A stretch of 64,000 nucleotides of DNA, from contig JAPLUI010000265.1 of NCBI GenBank assembly GCA_026397725.1, positions 1 to 64,000 of the forward strand, read 5' to 3'. The notes below the pieces were generated by a model, which saw only the letters and a list, made by a program, of their open reading frames with translations, did no database searches and was not told the origin of the DNA. Shown here piece by piece: positions 8,588 to 17,900 of this stretch. The position numbers and the translations under genes were made by a program. Within the stretch, counting starts at the first letter, position 1. Every line of letters starts with the position of its first letter. The stretch comes from Verrucomicrobiota bacterium (lineage in GTDB: Bacteria; Verrucomicrobiota; Verrucomicrobiia; Verrucomicrobiales; Akkermansiaceae).

Positions 8588-10057
8588 TCAATGCTCATAG
8601 CCTTGTTCCCCGTGCTCGGCCAAATCCAGGCCGGCCACTTCCACCTCGGTGGTGGCACGCAGTCCCATCACCGCCCGCAGCACCAAGGCAATCACCGCAG
8701 TCGCCGCCACACTCCACATGATCGTCACCCCGACCGCCTTGATTTGCTCCAGCACCAAGCCACTCTTGAGGGTGGCAACCAAGGGATTGACTTTCGCATC
8801 GGCAAACACACCCGTCAGGATGGCCCCCAACGTGCCGCCTACCCCGTGGATTCCAAAGGTGTCAAGGGCGTCATCGTAGTGGAAGATTCTCTTCAGATAG
8901 GACACCGCGAGAAACGGAACCACCCCCGCAAGAACCCCGATCAACACCGAGGAATTGGTATTCACAAAACCCGCACCGGGAGTGATGACCACCAATCCGG
9001 CGACAATCCCGGAGCAGAACCCCAGCACACTCGGCTTGCCCTTGACCGCCCATTCGGTTAGCCCCCACGCCAGCCCCGCAGTGGCTGCCGCCAGCGTCGT
9101 CGTCGTGAAGGCATTGGCCGCGATCGCATCCGCGCCCAGCGCGGAGCCGGCATTGAAGCCGTACCAGCCCACCCACAGCAAACCCGTGCCCACCATACAA
9201 AACACCATGCTGTGGGGGGCCAGCGGCTCTTTGCCCAAGCCGTGACGTTTGCCCAGAATGATGCACAACACCAGCGCGCTCCAGCCCGAGGTCATGTGTA
9301 CCACCGTGCCACCGGCAAAATCAATCGCCTTGATCGCGGCGTTTGGATTGAGCAGCCCGGACATCAGACCCGTGCCGGACCAGACCATGTGGGCAAAGGG
9401 AAAATAGACCGCCAACATCCAGAGCACCACAAACGCCATCACCGCCACGAATTTCATCCGCTCCGCGATCGCCCCGATGATCAGCGCCGGGGTGATGATC
9501 GCAAAGGTCAACTGAAACATCGCCCAAATGCTGTCGGAAATCCAGGGCGCGCCGGCGCCAGTCTTACCAGGCTCAATCCCCCGCATCAGCGCATTGCTCA
9601 AATCCCCGAAAAACGGACTCTTGGCATCCACGCCGAATGACAGGCTGTATCCGCACAGCCACCACAGCGGCGTGACCATGCAGGCAATTCCAAGGCACTG
9701 CGCCAGCACCGAGAGCACGTTCTTGCGCCGCACCAAGCCGCCGTAAAACAGCGCCAGCCCGGGCAAGGTCATGAACAACACCAAGGCGGTGCTGACCATT
9801 TGCCAGGCATTGGCACCCGGCCCCGGCCCCGCCACCAGACTGGCAGCTCCACTCTCCTTCTGCGGGCGTGCCGCATTGTTCATGCAGGCCTCCAGATCCG
9901 CCAAGCGCTCTTCGACCGTAGGCGCGACCACGGCCTGGGCTGCCGTCGGCGGCGCTGCCGCATCCTGCGCGTTCACCGGCGCTACGGTTGAGATGGCGAA
10001 AATCGTCATCGCCACCGCCGCAAGGGCCCGCAAGTCAAGCAAGTGTTTGTGGATCAT
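8588..10057 (-). CDS. amt: Ammonium transporter (Amt/MEP family)
   Basis: An inner-membrane trimeric channel for ammonium. From ATG 10057 it is 489 residues: a signal-type N-terminus (MIHKHLLDLRALAAVAMTIF), a ~60-residue periplasmic stretch, then 11 expected membrane helices. Family motifs are ALFYGGLVRRKNVLSVLAQC, FAGGTVVHMTSGWSALVLC, GAGFVNTNSSVLIGVLAG, and the histidine-containing DDALDTFGIHGVGGTLGAILTG split over two helices. The C-terminal tail, including EVEVAGLDLAEHGEQGYEH, is AmtB-like. The frame is open for 48 more codons, but those are low-quality sequence and the sigma-54 promoter lies within them. No glnK is adjacent. Expression under nitrogen limitation is suggested by the -24/-12 element upstream. 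Confidence 0.95.
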   Translation of the reverse strand: MIHKHLLDLRALAAVAMTIFAISTVAPVNAQDAAAPPTAAQAVVAPTVEERLADLEACMNNAARPQKESGAASLVAGPGPGANAWQMVSTALVLFMTLPGLALFYGGLVRRKNVLSVLAQCLGIACMVTPLWWLCGYSLSFGVDAKSPFFGDLSNALMRGIEPGKTGAGAPWISDSIWAMFQLTFAIITPALIIGAIAERMKFVAVMAFVVLWMLAVYFPFAHMVWSGTGLMSGLLNPNAAIKAIDFAGGTVVHMTSGWSALVLCIILGKRHGLGKEPLAPHSMVFCMVGTGLLWVGWYGFNAGSALGADAIAANAFTTTTLAAATAGLAWGLTEWAVKGKPSVLGFCSGIVAGLVVITPGAGFVNTNSSVLIGVLAGVVPFLAVSYLKRIFHYDDALDTFGIHGVGGTLGAILTGVFADAKVNPLVATLKSGLVLEQIKAVGVTIMWSVAATAVIALVLRAVMGLRATTEVEVAGLDLAEHGEQGYEH

Positions 10058-10147
10058 GGGAATCGTCGTTGTGGTTGAGGTTGTGGTTGATCTGATGCCG
10101 CTCCAAGCGCCGGAAATGCCCGTTGCCGGAGCCGCGATCCCCATTAA

Positions 10148-10162
10148 GCAAACTCCATGCCA
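10148..10162 (-). promoter_or_regulatory. Sigma-54 (-24/-12) promoter of amt
   Basis: Minus strand TGGCATGGAGTTTGC followed by T matches the RpoN consensus TGGCACGN4TTGC except for one base, with the invariant GG and GC at correct spacing. It would start transcription about 75-80 bases before the amt ATG. Nitrogen control of amt by RpoN/NtrC is a well-known arrangement. No enhancer site was identified by eye. Confidence 0.75.
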
Positions 10163-10467
10163 ATTCCAAATCGCCCCCAATAATTCCCTTCTTTTAGCCA
10201 ACTACGCTGCCCCTCAGAATAATTCCCGGAAAATTGCGAATTCCCGCTTGCCAAGGTCCGCGCACTCCACTACCTACGCCCGCAGCAGAAATCTATTCCC
10301 GCGCGAAAAAAAAGCTGGACAAATCCTTCGGATCGGTGAACTATCTCGCCGACGGAATGATCCGAGCTTCTTTCAGAGTGCGAGGATTGATTCCGAAATG
10401 CTCATCCATCGTCCGGCAACCCGGCTTGGACAAGGACGCAAGCAGCAACCGAAACCAACAATACAAG

Positions 10468-11250
10468 ATGCACAACTACTGTAAAACAATTGGCGCCCTA
10501 GCCGCTGTCTCCGCCCTTGTGGCCGGCAACGCCTCGGCGGAAGTCGAATATGAACTCCACACCGGATATTCCAACGAGTATCTGTTACGGGGCATCAACC
10601 TCGGTCAAGACCTGATCGAAGTCGGTGCCGATGTCAAATGCGAAGCGGCGGGCCTCTCCCTGAGCGCCGGCGCTTGGTATGGGTCGTTTGATAACGCCGG
10701 TCCCACGGTGTTGGATGTCGACACCTTCACGGATACCGGTCGCTTGAGACTGGCCGATGGCGATGTTGGCGAATTGGACCTCTACGGCCAGGTTTCCAAG
10801 GATTTTGGCTTCCTCACCGGGTCCGTCGGCTACATCTACCGCTACTTCGAATCCAACGAAATCAACACCATGGGAACCCAGGAGGTTTTCTTCGGCGTGT
10901 CCCGCCAATTCTTCGGAATTGACACCTCGCTGAACTATTTCTGGTCCATCGAAAGCGCTGATGGCTCGCCACTCTACAATGAGGGCTACTCTGAACTTGC
11001 CCTCAGCAAGAGCTTCGAGCTGAGCCAGTGCCTCACCCTGAACTGCGGTGGCAAGCTTGGCTACCTTGTTGAGGAAGGGGTCCTGACGGCCTTCACGACC
11101 AAGGTGTCGCTCGATTGGGGGTTCACTCCGACCGCGAAGCTGTCGCCGTTCGTGGCCTATGCGATCGCCCTCGACGATGACGCGAAACTCGCCGATTATC
11201 AGTCCAAGAATCAATTTGTCGGTGGCATGATGCTCTCGGTTGGCTTCTGA
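10468..11250 (+). CDS. TorF/Gcw_chp-type putative outer-membrane porin
   Basis: A 260-residue protein from ATG 10468. A signal peptide (MHNYCKTIGALAAVSALVAGNASA) is followed by a beta-barrel pattern with alternating strands and an aromatic end (GGMMLSVGF, C-terminal Phe). The start of the mature part, YELHTGYSNEYLLRGINLGQD, is the hallmark of the TorF/Gcw_chp family (YxFRGxxxxD-type). It should sit in the outer membrane. It is divergent from amt across a shared ~410-base region, so a role linked to nitrogen uptake is possible but only inferred. An in-frame start at 10234 exists but would mask the signal peptide. It is followed by a strong terminator. Confidence 0.8.
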   Translation: MHNYCKTIGALAAVSALVAGNASAEVEYELHTGYSNEYLLRGINLGQDLIEVGADVKCEAAGLSLSAGAWYGSFDNAGPTVLDVDTFTDTGRLRLADGDVGELDLYGQVSKDFGFLTGSVGYIYRYFESNEINTMGTQEVFFGVSRQFFGIDTSLNYFWSIESADGSPLYNEGYSELALSKSFELSQCLTLNCGGKLGYLVEEGVLTAFTTKVSLDWGFTPTAKLSPFVAYAIALDDDAKLADYQSKNQFVGGMMLSVGF

Positions 11251-11289
11251 GCCGAGCCGAACTCTGTCATTCCAAACCACCCTCAAAGC

Positions 11290-11322
11290 AAAGAGCGGTC
11301 GCATCGGCGGCCGCTCTTTTTT
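11290..11322 (+). terminator. Intrinsic terminator after the porin gene
   Basis: AGAGCGGTCGC, loop ATCG, GCGGCCGCTCT, then TTTTTT. An 11-base-pair stem with one G-T pair lies about 40 bases after the porin stop codon. Confidence 0.88.
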
Positions 11323-11413
11323 GTGGCCTGCGTGGCCTTGCTACGTTTCGCTTGCCGCACTTGGCATGATTGGCCTTGCCCGGGGTGCCGTCCCGGCTAT
11401 GCTCCGGCTCAGG

Positions 11414-11809
11414 ATGAATACGGAAAGTCTCTACGCACGGGCCGGCGGCGATGCCGGGGTCACCCAACTCATCGGCATTTTCTATCAACGCGTGCTGGCC
11501 GATCCCGAGCTGAGCCCGTTTTTCGCCCGGATTCCGATGGACAAGCTGCGCCGCATGCAGGTCGAGTTCTTCACCTCGGCGCTGGGTGGGCCGCTCCAGT
11601 ACTCGGGCCGCCCGCTGGCGCATGTCCATCACGGTCACGGCATCACCAAGTCCCACCTGCGCCGCTTCACCGAACACCTCCTCGTCACTCTCGAAACACT
11701 CAAGTTCAGCCAACAGGACATTCAAAGCATCTACCACCGCATCGCCCTGGAGGCGGCTGAAATCGCCGATGACTCTGCGGGTCTCGGCACCGGTTGCGAA
11801 GCCGGCTGA
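11414..11809 (+). CDS. Truncated haemoglobin
   Basis: A 131-residue 2-on-2 globin. MNTESLYARAGGDAGVTQLI is the usual A/B-helix start, with VLADPELSPFFA as the CD/E turn. The segment HVHHGHGITKSHLRRFTEHLL carries the proximal histidine region (the H of SHLRRF is the probable haem ligand). Family roles are binding of O2/NO or redox protection; the specific role here is unknown. The start ATG 11414 gives the usual family length; the frame extends upstream into poor sequence. It follows the porin terminator and converges on the SEDS gene, so it is probably its own unit. Confidence 0.9.
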   Translation: MNTESLYARAGGDAGVTQLIGIFYQRVLADPELSPFFARIPMDKLRRMQVEFFTSALGGPLQYSGRPLAHVHHGHGITKSHLRRFTEHLLVTLETLKFSQQDIQSIYHRIALEAAEIADDSAGLGTGCEAG

Positions 11810-11813
11810 GGCC

Positions 11814-13052
11814 TCAATCCGGCACCGGCTTCAGTGGCATGATCGGGCGTTGGTTCCGGTGAATCCAGACACTCTGGACCAGCCCTAACAAAAACATGCA
11901 GATCACCACGAAGGTGCCGGAGTAGCTGATCAAGGGCAAGGGAATGCCAGTGATGGGCAGCAGCAGCACGCACATTCCGATACTCTCGAAGACGTGCGCG
12001 AAAAGCAGCGCGATCACCAGCGACACCAGCAGCCTGCCGCACATGTCGCGACTGTAAAAGGCGACAAACAGGCACTGGAGCAGCAGCAACGCATAGGCAC
12101 TGAGCAGCAACAAACTGCCGCGGAACCCGAGTTCCTCGCCGATGACGACGAAAATGTAGTCGGTGTGTGCCGTGGTCCGCGATGGATAGCCCTTGGCAAA
12201 CAACGAATTGCGCTCTGCCGGCGCCCCCCAGCCCACCCCCTTCCAGCCGGCTTTGCCCACCGCCATCGTGGCATAATGCGCTGAATACCCGTCACCCGTG
12301 GTATCCACCTCCTGCCCCTGCAACATCCGCAGCCACAGATCGATCCGCTCCGGCCCGCGCTCAGACACCATCGGCAACACCACAAAATACAGGATCGGCA
12401 GCACCCCGGCCCCGATCAACGCCATGAACGAAAGATGGCGAAACGGCACGCCACCAATCAGCAGCGCGACGATGGACACCGGAATCCACACCAGGGCCGA
12501 GCCCATGTCGCCCATTTTCATCACCACCAGAAACGGCACTCCGGCCAGCACGCCGATCATCCCGATGCGGGCAAGGGGCGCGCCCAGCCACGGGTGCAGC
12601 TTGGGCAAATCCTGGAGCAGCCACGCAATGAGCAGAATCCCGGCGGTGATGCCGAGCTGCGCCGGTTGAAAAATCAGACTGCCCAAGGTCAAGCGATGCA
12701 CGGAATCGTCCTGCTGCATGACCGCCAGCATCATGACCAGGCTCACCCCATAAAACGGGAGGCCCAGCCACCGGATCCAACGGTAATCAACCAAGGCCAC
12801 CCCGAAAAACACCACGCTGCCGAGCACAATGTTTCTTTTCTGCATCCATGCGTAATAGGCCCCAGGCCCACCAAACCGATCCCTCAGCTCCGCGCTGATC
12901 GGCAGATGCCGGGCCGCACTCTCGATCATGAACACACCGAAAATCAGGAGCCCATACATTACCAGTATCAGCACCCAGTTCATCCCGAGAATTTTCCGCA
13001 AGAACGGCGTCATGTAGCGTTGAGGCGTCACCATACCCGGCCAGCCGCTCAT
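11814..13052 (-). CDS. SEDS-family peptidoglycan glycosyltransferase (RodA/FtsW)
   Basis: A polytopic inner-membrane enzyme that polymerises lipid II with a partner PBP. From ATG 13052 it has ~412 residues and about ten hydrophobic segments. The conserved SEDS features are a long periplasmic loop with DGYSAHYATMAVGKAGWKG and HTDYIFVVIGEELGFRG, and the C-terminal PLPLISYSGT. HTD-FIF and IGEELG are closer to RodA than to FtsW, and the gene lies apart from the division cluster, so elongation (RodA) is favoured but not proved. ATGs at 13034 and 13013 are alternative starts; no strong ribosome site distinguishes them. It is divergent from ruvB. Confidence 0.88.
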   Translation of the reverse strand: MSGWPGMVTPQRYMTPFLRKILGMNWVLILVMYGLLIFGVFMIESAARHLPISAELRDRFGGPGAYYAWMQKRNIVLGSVVFFGVALVDYRWIRWLGLPFYGVSLVMMLAVMQQDDSVHRLTLGSLIFQPAQLGITAGILLIAWLLQDLPKLHPWLGAPLARIGMIGVLAGVPFLVVMKMGDMGSALVWIPVSIVALLIGGVPFRHLSFMALIGAGVLPILYFVVLPMVSERGPERIDLWLRMLQGQEVDTTGDGYSAHYATMAVGKAGWKGVGWGAPAERNSLFAKGYPSRTTAHTDYIFVVIGEELGFRGSLLLLSAYALLLLQCLFVAFYSRDMCGRLLVSLVIALLFAHVFESIGMCVLLLPITGIPLPLISYSGTFVVICMFLLGLVQSVWIHRNQRPIMPLKPVPD

Positions 13053-13362
13053 GGCAAGGCACAGGTGAAATTTCTCGCCGCCCCGCCGGCCCCTGCTGCA
13101 GCCCTTGGAACCTCTTCCTCGGTCTCCTGAGTCACTTGGCTCCGATGGTGCCCGAGGTGAGGGGCGCCGACCTGTGGTCGGCTGTCGGCGAGGCGACATG
13201 CTGTCGCCAGTTTCGAGCAAGTGGAAAACCTGTCCGCGTGCCGGCAGCGTGCAGTATGCACGCGCTTCGGATCCGCCCGGGTTACTGCCTGTTCCATCCC
13301 CGACCCGGGATCGGGGCTTGCGTCTTCCAGTCTGGAGTCTTCTAATCCCCGTGCCCGCTCCG

Positions 13363-14391
13363 ATGCCCGAAACCTTCTACCAACAAACCACCGGCGCCCC
13401 TGCCACGCCCTACGATGTTTCGCTGCGGCCGCCCGCGTTTTCCGAGTTCATCGGCCAGGAGAAGGTCAAGGAGCGCCTGCTGCTCATGCTGGAAGCCGCC
13501 AAACAACGCGGCGACGTGCTCGATCATGTCCTGCTCTCCGGCCCGCCCGGGCTGGGCAAAACCACCCTCGCCAACCTCATCGCACGCGCCGCCGCTTGCC
13601 AACTCCACACCACCTCCGGCCCGCAAATCGAAAAAGCCGGCGACCTCGCGGGCCTCCTCACCAACATCCAGCGCGGCGATATTCTCTTCATTGATGAAAT
13701 CCACCGTCTCCATCCCGCCATCGAGGAATACCTCTATCCCGCCATGGAGGACTTCCGGCTCGACATCATCATCGACTCCGGCCCGTCCGCCCGCTCCATC
13801 CAGATCAACCTGCCGCGCTTCACCCTCGTCGGCGCCACCACCCGCTCCGGCATGCTTACCGCCCCGTTGCGCTCGCGTTTCGGCCTGGTCAATCGCCTGG
13901 ACTACTACTCCCAGGACGAGCTGGCCCTCATCATCGAGCGCTCCGCCGGGTTGCTGGAGGTGGCCATCGAGCACTCCGGCGCACTCGAAGTCGCCGCGCG
14001 TTCCCGCGGCACCCCGCGCGTCGCCAACGCCCTGCTGCGCTGGGTCCGCGACTTCGCCCAAGGCCGCGGCGGCGGCTTCATCGATGAGAAGACCGCCGAT
14101 GCCGCCCTCGCCATGATCGAAATCGATGCCCAGGGCCTCGATGAAATGGACAAGCGCTTGCTCGAAGCGCTCATCTACAAATTCAACGGCGGGCCGGTGG
14201 GCCTCAATTCGCTGGCGGTCGCCGTCGGTGAAGACGCCGCCACCATTGAGGAAGTCCACGAACCCTTCCTCATCATGCAGGGCTACCTGCAACGCACGCC
14301 GCGCGGGCGCCTGGCCATGCCCTCCGCCTATCTGAAAATCGGCGCCCCGCCACCCACCCGCCCGGACGACCCGCAGACGAGCCTGTTTTGA
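13363..14391 (+). CDS. ruvB: Holliday junction branch-migration helicase RuvB
   Basis: The AAA+ motor of the RuvAB complex. Its 342 residues from ATG 13363 match the family. SLRPPAFSEFIGQEKVKERL is the N-terminal start. Walker A is GPPGLGKTT (about 60-68), Walker B is ILFIDEIHRL, sensor 1 is LVGATTRSG, and the arginine finger is in PLRSRFG. A winged-helix domain ends it (GLNSLAVAVGEDAATIEEVHEPFLIMQGYLQRTPRGR). The frame extends upstream to 13105 without any family similarity, so the later start is preferred; GTG 13351 is also possible. ruvA and ruvC are not in the window. Confidence 0.97.
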   Translation: MPETFYQQTTGAPATPYDVSLRPPAFSEFIGQEKVKERLLLMLEAAKQRGDVLDHVLLSGPPGLGKTTLANLIARAAACQLHTTSGPQIEKAGDLAGLLTNIQRGDILFIDEIHRLHPAIEEYLYPAMEDFRLDIIIDSGPSARSIQINLPRFTLVGATTRSGMLTAPLRSRFGLVNRLDYYSQDELALIIERSAGLLEVAIEHSGALEVAARSRGTPRVANALLRWVRDFAQGRGGGFIDEKTADAALAMIEIDAQGLDEMDKRLLEALIYKFNGGPVGLNSLAVAVGEDAATIEEVHEPFLIMQGYLQRTPRGRLAMPSAYLKIGAPPPTRPDDPQTSLF

Positions 14392-14511
14392 CTGCCTAAC
14401 ACTCTGACAAATCCATGATTCTCCCGCGACAGATGACCATCCAATCACTGATTTGACTGCGGCTGGCAGGGTGATCCTGGAAGTGATGCATGATCAGAAT
14501 CCGAGTGGTGT

Positions 14512-14961
14512 CTAGCGGGATCCATTGGCGGTTTGCGGCTTGAAGTGCCACGGCTTGCCGTCGATCAAGAGGCGGTCTGCGGCCGGCACATAGACCACCC
14601 GTTGCGCCGTGACGACCTTGGAGACGCCGTTGCCGTCCGCCACCGTAATGGTGAGGGAACCCAGCACCACCAGACTGATCCACTCGGTCTCCGCCTCGAA
14701 TTCGGCGGTCTTCAACGGCACTGCCTTGGCGGACTTGCGCCGGAGCGCCGGGCCGCCGAACAGCGAGGCCGTACCCCGCCCTGCCAACTGAAAGCGCGGG
14801 TGCTCGATGGTCAGCGTCCCGGTCCAAGTGGTCTCACCACTGGTTGAGCTGAAGCGGACCAAGCCGTCGTTAGACACCCGCAGCACCCGCGACGGCTCAG
14901 CCGCCAGGCCCGGCGCAACGCAGCCTAACAACAGCGCCAGACCTGGCAAGAAACGGATCAT
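14512..14961 (-). CDS. Exported LptA/OstA-like small protein
   Basis: 149 residues with a signal peptide (MIRFLPGLALLLGCVAPGLAA). The mature part is all-beta in pattern, with GETTWTGTLTIEHPRF and a later VTAQRVVYVPAADRLLIDGKPW. This resembles the beta-jellyroll repeats of LptA/OstA lipopolysaccharide-transport proteins. The similarity is short, so the assignment is tentative. Its ATG overlaps the stop codon of the large FG-GAP protein (ATGA at 14958-14961), implying translational coupling and a shared transcript. No other lpt genes are nearby. Confidence 0.6.
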   Translation of the reverse strand: MIRFLPGLALLLGCVAPGLAAEPSRVLRVSNDGLVRFSSTSGETTWTGTLTIEHPRFQLAGRGTASLFGGPALRRKSAKAVPLKTAEFEAETEWISLVVLGSLTITVADGNGVSKVVTAQRVVYVPAADRLLIDGKPWHFKPQTANGSR

Positions 14962-17900
14962 TGCGGGGCGGCCTCCACCCGCAGGAATTTCCGACTGGCC
15001 AGGGCGGCGGCGCTTTTCAGTCGGTAAGTGACCGTCTCGGTGAAGCCGTCGCCGTTATCGATCGGGGCTCCGACCAGCTCGAGCTGGGTCTCGGTGCGAT
15101 CCCAGGTTGCCATGTCATCGGACACCGCCACGCGCAGCTTCCAGTCGCGCAGATCCGTGCGGCGCACGAAGGAGAGCCGCACTTCGTTTTGGCCGGGTGC
15201 CATCACGTCGTGGGTGAACTCCTGCCAGACGGTGTCCGGCAGGATCGGATTCGAGAGCGCCAGCCATTCGGCGAAGTTGTTGCGGCCGTCGCCATCCGAG
15301 TCGGCGCTGGGGTCATCGCTCCCCGTCATGAACTGGAGAAAATCCCCGAATTCCTCGACGTACTGGGAGAGTCCCCACAGATTCCCCATCTGATAGATCA
15401 GGTTGCCGCTCGCGTCGGGCAGGATGCCGTCCAGGGTCGGGTCGGGCAGGGTGCCGAACATGACCTCGCGCCCACGGAACTCGGGCACCCAGTCGCGCAG
15501 CGACATGCTGGTGACCACCAAGCGCGACAGGTTCACGCGGGTTCCCTGGTGGGTCACCTCGCCGTCTAACGACGCCACCGCCGCCGCCAGGGTATCCCGG
15601 ATTTCGGTTTCCATCGTCGGGTCGGTGTTCAGGTCTTCGGTCGGCAGGTTGGTGGGATCGGCGCGCCGGTTGCGGATGAAGTCGGAGGCGGTGGCATAGT
15701 CCCGTTGCATCGCCCGCAAGGCGGCGGCAAACTGCGGCCGGCGGTCACTCGCGGCGAACTTCAGCAACGCGGCGGAGGACGCCAGGACGTGTTGGGCATC
15801 GAGTTCGCCGTTCTTGTCCAAGGCCACCATCGCGTTGAACGAAACATCGAGATCGTAGGTGAACAACAAGTTGAAAAGCATCTCCAGCCCGTGGGTCACC
15901 GCCGTGAAGACGAGCACGTCGCCCTTGTCCACCATCACGCCGCCCGCATCAATCCCACTGGAGCCGAGCAGGATGCGGAAATCGTTGGAGGTGACCGCCG
16001 CCAGATCGCTCCGCACCGTGGCCAGGCGCGGCAGCAACTGGTTCTTGACCCAGTCGATGAGGATGCCGGAACGCGTGCCGGCCGCAAAGATCAGGTTGCC
16101 GCCGGCGTCCTTCGGCATGGGCAAGGTCCCGCCGCTGAGCAAGGAACCCGTCTGCGTCGCCCCCAGGTCGCCCACCGCCTGACTGAAGGCGGGCTCGGCC
16201 TCCAACAACAACAGATTGGTCAGGGCCCGCAGCAGGTGCGCCTCCTCGTGCGCCGGGCTGAGGGCCAACACGGCGGTGAAATCCGCCGCCGCCTGGCCCA
16301 GCAGTGTGTGGTTGCCCTGCCCTAACAGATAACGTCCGCGGGTGAGGTATTGCTCGACGGTGGTCGGATTGCCAAAAGCGGCCACCGCAAGGGTGAACGC
16401 CAAGCCCGGTTCGTAATGGTAATCCCACCACGAAAACGCCACGCGGATCTGATAGGTGGTGCCCGGCGTGACTTCGAAGGTCACCATCTGCGGCTCCCCG
16501 GCGGAATTCTGGTAACGCATCGCGACGGTTGTCAGATCGTACAGCGCGGTGCCGGTGTAGGCCGAGAGTTCGATCAGCACTTGCGGGCCGGTGACCGTGA
16601 GGGTGACCCACTGGCTGCCTGCCGGTGCCGTCCACTGGTACCACACCGTGGCATCGCGATTGAGGCCATTGGTGACCAGCCAATCCCGGAGACCGGGTTC
16701 AAAGGCGCCATATTCGCCGGTGGCTCCGGCCAGGGTTCCCGTTGCCGAGGCGGTGGCCCCCGGGCCTAGGTTCACGCGGTTCGCGAAGTCGTCATTGGCC
16801 GGGCGGGCGGATGAATACACATACACCGCGCCGGCGTTTGGCGCGGAGTCGTCCGATTGCACCCCGCTGGCTCCCGCAGCGGCGCTGGCTTCTTGATTCG
16901 CCCCGACCACCACCGTGTCGCCGGACACTGCCACGGCAGTGCCGAAGAAGTCAGTGGCACCGGTATTGGTGGCTTTGAGATAAGCCTGCTGGCTCCAGGT
17001 GGTGCCGCTGCGCGAAAACACGTAGGCAGCACCGGAATCGTATGCCCAATCGCCCCACTGATTCCAGTCGTTCACCCCGGTTGCGCGGCTGTCTTCTCGA
17101 TAGGCCCCGACCACGACCGTGTCGCCGGACACCGCCACGCAACTGCCGAACAAGTCACTGGCTCCGGTATTGGAGGCCTTGAGATACGCCTGTTGGCTCC
17201 AAGTGGTTCCGCTGCGCACAAACACGTAGGCGGCACCTGAATCCGTGGCGGAATTATTGGTCTGGCTGCCATTCACCCCGGTCGCGTTGCTGTCCTCGTT
17301 ACTCGCCCCGACCACCACCGTATCGCCGGACACCGCCACAAACCGCCCGAAGAAGTCACCGGCTCCGGTATTGGAGGCCTTGAGGTAAGCCTGCTGGCTC
17401 CAGGTCGTTCCGCTGCGGAAAAACACATAAGCGGCACCGGCGGACGAAGCCGAATTGTCGAGCTGGTTACCGTTCACACCCGTCACGCCACTCGCCTCGC
17501 TACTCGCCCCAATCACCACGGTGTTATCGGAGATCGCAACGGAGCTTCCGAAACTGTCATTGCTGCCGGTATTGGAGGCCTTGAGATAGGCCTGCTGGAG
17601 CCAGGTGGTGCCGCTGCGGATGAACACGTATGCGGCACCGGCATTGGCCGCCGTATTGTCGGCCTGGTTGCCGTTCACTCCGGACGCGCTGCTGGCTTCC
17701 CCGTTTGCCCCGACGACCACCGTGTCACCGGACACCCCAACGGAAGTGCCAAAGATGTCGTTGGTGCCGGTATTGGAAGCCTTGAGGTAGGCCTGTTGGG
17801 TCCAGGTGTTGCCGCTGCGCACAAACACGTAGGCGGCGCCGGCGCCGGTTGCCAAATTGTCGGCCTGGTTGCCGTTCACCCCGGTCGCTGCGCTGTCTTC

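Noticed and set aside
11251..11413. Sigma-54 site near 11361 (TTGGCATGATTGGCCTTGCC)
   Set aside because: The GG-to-GC spacing is too long for a -24/-12 promoter.
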